From Alsobacter metallidurans (GTDB taxonomy: Bacteria > Pseudomonadota > Alphaproteobacteria > Rhizobiales > Beijerinckiaceae), in the NCBI RefSeq assembly GCF_014636935.1, contig NZ_BMES01000001.1:1555782-1619781 (forward strand): a stretch of DNA of 64,000 nucleotides, given 5' to 3'. The notes under the pieces are model-generated. The model had not been told where the DNA came from. It did not search any database and worked only from the letters and a program-made list of their open reading frames with translations. This document shows positions 61,269 to 64,000 of this stretch, piece after piece (positions within the stretch are counted from its first letter, which is position 1; each line of letters opens with the position of its first letter). Both the position numbers and the translations under genes were made by a program.

Positions 61269-62684
61269 TCAATGATTGCCGTGGCCGGCGCTGGCGGCCT
61301 TCACAGGCCGGGTGCGCGGGTCAACAGCGCGGAACTCAGTTGCCTTCACGCCGCTGTCGGGACCAGAGGATCGGACTGGTTCAGCGAGCTTCTCGCCCGT
61401 CCACTCGTAGGCGACGGTCCCCTCCGGGTGCTTGTACCAACCCGGGTCCCGGTAATCGTCGGCGGCCAGCCCGGGCCGAACCTTCACGACCGAGAACATG
61501 CCGCCCATCTCCACCGGCCCGAACTGGGCGAAACCGGTCATCATCGGCAGCGTGTTGTCGGGCAGCGGCATTTCCATCGAGCCCATCTCGCCCATGCCGG
61601 AGCCCCCCATGGGCATGTAGCCGGCAGCGATCTTCTTCAGCGCCGGCGCGGTCTTCTTCATGTTGACTCCGATATAGGTTTTCACGCTGTGGCCCATTGC
61701 GTTCATCGTGTGATGCGACTTGTGGCAATGGATGGCCCAGTCGCCCGGCTTGTCGGCCACGAAGTCAAAGGCGCGCATTTGGCCGACCGCGCAGTCCACC
61801 GAAACCTCCGGCCAGGCTGCGGCCTCAGGCACCCAGCCCCCGTCCGTGCAGGAGACCTTGAAGTCATGGCCATGCATGTGGATCGGGTGGTTGGTCATAG
61901 TCAGGTTGCCGAAGCGCACCCGCACGCGGTCGCCCTGGCGCACGACCAGTGGATCGAGGCCCGGAAACACCCGCGAATTCCAGCACCACAGGTTGAAATC
62001 CAACATGGTGTTCACCTTCGGCACGTAGCTGCCGGCCTCGATGTCGAAGGCATTCAGGAGGAACACGAAATCGCGGTCGACGCGGCGGAACGTCGGGTCG
62101 CGGGGATGGACCACGAAGAAGCCCATCATGCCCATCGCCATCTGGACCATTTCGTCCGAGTGGGGGTGGTACATGAAGGTGCCGGACTTCTGCAGAATGA
62201 ACTCGTACACGAAGGTCTTACCGGGTGGGATGTGGGGCTGCGTTAGCCCGCCGACGCCATCCATGCCGTTCGGGAGAAGCTGCCCATGCCAATGCACGGC
62301 CGTGTTCTCTGGGAGTTTGTTGGTGACAAAGATGCGCACCTTGTCGCCCTCGACAGCCTCAATGGTCGGGCCGGGTGACTGGCCGTTGTAGCCCCACAAA
62401 TGCGCCTTCATGCCCGGCGCGAGTTCCCGCACCACGGGCTCGGCCACGAGGTGAAACTCCTTCCAGTCCCCGTTGGTCCGCCACGGCAGCGTCCAGCCGT
62501 TCAGGGTCACGACGGGCTGGTAGTCCGGGCCGCTCTGGGGAAACAGCGGGGGCTGCATCGTGGCCTGGTCCATAGTGGGCGCCTCGGGCAAGCCCGCCGC
62601 CTGGGTGCGGCCGCTGATGGCGGATGCGCCCACGAGCGCCAGTCCGCCGCCTGCGCCGAGCAGGCCTCTGCGTGATAGGTTCAT
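61269..62684 (-). CDS. Multicopper oxidase with Tat signal
   Basis: 471 residues. It starts MNLSRRGLLGAGGGLALVGA (twin-arginine). The four copper motifs are HWHG (residue ~146), HPH (~187), HPIHMHGH (~310) and HCHKSHHTM (~365). A Met-rich segment follows (YMPMGGSGMGEMGSMEMPLP). Enzymes of this group oxidise Cu(I) in the periplasm. It is shorter than classical CopA/PcoA (~600), so I use no gene symbol. Confidence 0.88.
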   Translation of the reverse strand: MNLSRRGLLGAGGGLALVGASAISGRTQAAGLPEAPTMDQATMQPPLFPQSGPDYQPVVTLNGWTLPWRTNGDWKEFHLVAEPVVRELAPGMKAHLWGYNGQSPGPTIEAVEGDKVRIFVTNKLPENTAVHWHGQLLPNGMDGVGGLTQPHIPPGKTFVYEFILQKSGTFMYHPHSDEMVQMAMGMMGFFVVHPRDPTFRRVDRDFVFLLNAFDIEAGSYVPKVNTMLDFNLWCWNSRVFPGLDPLVVRQGDRVRVRFGNLTMTNHPIHMHGHDFKVSCTDGGWVPEAAAWPEVSVDCAVGQMRAFDFVADKPGDWAIHCHKSHHTMNAMGHSVKTYIGVNMKKTAPALKKIAAGYMPMGGSGMGEMGSMEMPLPDNTLPMMTGFAQFGPVEMGGMFSVVKVRPGLAADDYRDPGWYKHPEGTVAYEWTGEKLAEPVRSSGPDSGVKATEFRAVDPRTRPVKAASAGHGNH

Positions 62685-62696
62685 GGTGGTTCCCGT

Positions 62697-64000
62697 TCAA
62701 TGGCCGCCGGCCGCGGGTGCGGCCGAGGCTGTCGCGGCCGCGCTGCTTTCGCCGCCGCCCACCCCGCCGCCCACAAGGGCCGCCTTGAGGTCGGTTGCGG
62801 CGATCCAGAAATCGCGGCGTGCATTGATGGCGTCTACGTTGCTCAAGACGCGGGCGCGCGCGTCCGTGATCAGTGCAGTCACATCCACGAGCATGCCGCT
62901 GTATTGCAGCAGCGCCTGGTCCTGGATGGTCTTTTGCAAGGGCAAGACGCGGCCTTGGTAGTGGCGCGCTAGGTCGTAGTTGCCGCGATAGCGGAGATAG
63001 GCCTCTCTCGCTTCCGACCGCACGTTGACGGCGCGCTCGGCCAAGCGATTTGCGGCCGCCATGTAGGCCTCTTGGGCGTTCCTCACGCCGGTAGCGCCGA
63101 AGTCGTAGATCGGGATCTGGAACTCCACCTCCAGACCGCGCCGTCTAATCTTGTCGCGTTCGAGTTGTGGGCCGTCCGGTCCCTCGACCACGCTCTTGCT
63201 GCGCTCGTAGTTGGACAGGCCGGCCAGCTCAACGTCGGATACGAACCGCGTTGCGCCCGCCAAGCCATACTGCCCGGCGGTTGCATCCAGGTCGTGCCTG
63301 AGCGCCTGCAGGTCCACGCGCTTTTCGAGCGCACGCCTTTCGACATCGCGGGCTGATGGAACGGCCGAAGGCAGAGCAGGCAGAGATGCTGGGAGCCGGA
63401 AGTCAATGTCCCGCCCCCATAAGCCGAGCTGCCGGATCAGCCGCTCGCGTTCCACCTGCTGGTCGATGCGGGCCCGTGCGAGCTGCGCCCCGAGTTCCTG
63501 GTAAAAGGCGTGCTCACGCGCCTGCTCAAGCTTATTCATCGCGCCTGTTTCGCCGAGCTGCTTGGCGAGTTCGGAGGCAGCGGCCGCCGTCCCGAGCGCC
63601 TGCTGCATGAAGGCGACGCGCTGGTTGGCGGCCACTGTCCGATAGTATTGGCGGCGTGTTTCTGCAGCGAGGCGGAGCACCGCCTCGGCCGTCCGAAACT
63701 GGGCCGCTCGGAAACGCTGCTCGGCAATCGCAGCGCGGGCCGGCAATGTCGCCAGTTCAAACAGTCCGACCAGGATCTGGCGTTCAATCTCGAGTTCGAG
63801 GCTGCCGCCAAGGCGGGACAGGCCGATCCGGGGGCTTGGCGGCAATGTGGCCTGCACGTAGGCGGCCTCCGAAACCCCGAGATCGTTGAATGAGGCTTGC
63901 AGGCCCCGGTTCTTGAACAAGGCAATCTGGACAGCGCCGTCCGGCGTCAGAGGCCGGCGCAGGAGCGCCTCGGCCTGGCGCTGGACCAAGCCAGCAGAGG
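62697..64000 (-). CDS. TolC-family outer-membrane efflux protein, N-terminus beyond the window
   Basis: At least 430 residues; the frame is still open at the right edge. Two OEP-type repeats with long helices are visible (TAEAVLRLAAETRRQYYRTV and NRLAERAVNVRSEAREAYLR), and QALLQYSGMLVDVTALITDA is a typical second-helix turn. Its C-terminus is Ala/Gly-rich. It should connect a periplasmic pump to the outer membrane; it leads the copper operon seen here, and a CusBA-type partner probably lies outside. Confidence 0.82.
   Translation of the reverse strand, partial: SAGLVQRQAEALLRRPLTPDGAVQIALFKNRGLQASFNDLGVSEAAYVQATLPPSPRIGLSRLGGSLELEIERQILVGLFELATLPARAAIAEQRFRAAQFRTAEAVLRLAAETRRQYYRTVAANQRVAFMQQALGTAAAASELAKQLGETGAMNKLEQAREHAFYQELGAQLARARIDQQVERERLIRQLGLWGRDIDFRLPASLPALPSAVPSARDVERRALEKRVDLQALRHDLDATAGQYGLAGATRFVSDVELAGLSNYERSKSVVEGPDGPQLERDKIRRRGLEVEFQIPIYDFGATGVRNAQEAYMAAANRLAERAVNVRSEAREAYLRYRGNYDLARHYQGRVLPLQKTIQDQALLQYSGMLVDVTALITDARARVLSNVDAINARRDFWIAATDLKAALVGGGVGGGESSAAATASAAPAAGGH

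Overview
The window reads as high-GC alphaproteobacterial DNA. I would guess a Hyphomicrobiales-type host, because the small DUF3892 protein, the arsR-arsC-acr3-arsH-ynfA order, the paired BTLCP proteins and the His-rich ZntA are all familiar from that group. No rRNA, tRNA or core housekeeping gene is present, so the assignment is inference.

Bases 1-34448 are the late half of a contractile-tailed (myovirus) prophage, almost all on the + strand. The order is: packaging (small and large terminase), portal, decoration-like protein, protease-scaffold fusion, major capsid, connectors, tail terminator, a 1016-residue repeat-bearing virion protein, sheath, tube, tail chaperones made by a -1 frameshift, tape measure, LysM, hub, spike, wedge (gp25, J, I), fibres, fibre assembly, then endolysin and membrane lysis proteins. 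Several cargo genes break this order: an ASCH-like protein and a compact CaiB/BaiF CoA-transferase ahead of the terminase, a T5orf172/GIY-YIG-like gene reversed inside the tail operon, a glycosyltransferase-like gene before the endolysin, and a 2.1 kb accessory island (8656-10742). The island holds a HEPN-motif gene, small unknown genes, a DUF3892 gene and two IS1595 remnants. It is followed by a diverged copy of the 3' end of the gene lying before it, which is a recombination scar. No integrase, repressor or replication gene is visible, so the left part of the prophage is outside the window. The right prophage edge probably lies in 34449-34764.

Bases 34765-64000 are a metal-resistance and cell-envelope island assembled from modules. 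A periplasmic transglutaminase-like protein is followed by a copper/redox block on the minus strand (ccdA; then zip, lspA, DUF411, PCu(A)C, SCO1). Next come an L,D-transpeptidase, a second BTLCP protein and two PCu(A)C-like genes that have lost their copper ligands. A divergent merR / zntA pair follows, with a clear MerR-type dyad and a His-rich tandem-repeat peptide. A wreckage zone then holds a broken mntH cut by an IS3-family fragment, itself abutting an IS630 fragment. Two separate arsenic modules follow: arsR plus a BASS/ACR3-like permease on the minus strand, and arsR-arsC-acr3-arsH-ynfA on the plus strand. A MerT-like remnant abuts a broken serine resolvase. The right end is a minus-strand copper-detoxification operon (TolC-like, multicopper oxidase, cupredoxin, CusF, DUF305-CusF fusion, copper ATPase, and a detached DUF305 gene).

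Together, the right half covers export (P-type ATPases, TolC, ACR3), periplasmic chaperoning and oxidation of copper, arsenate reduction, and metal-responsive repression or activation. The many truncated transposases and resolvases show that it was built by successive insertions. Start choices come from ribosome-binding sites and overlaps seen in the sequence. Family names come from motif recognition only, with no database search.
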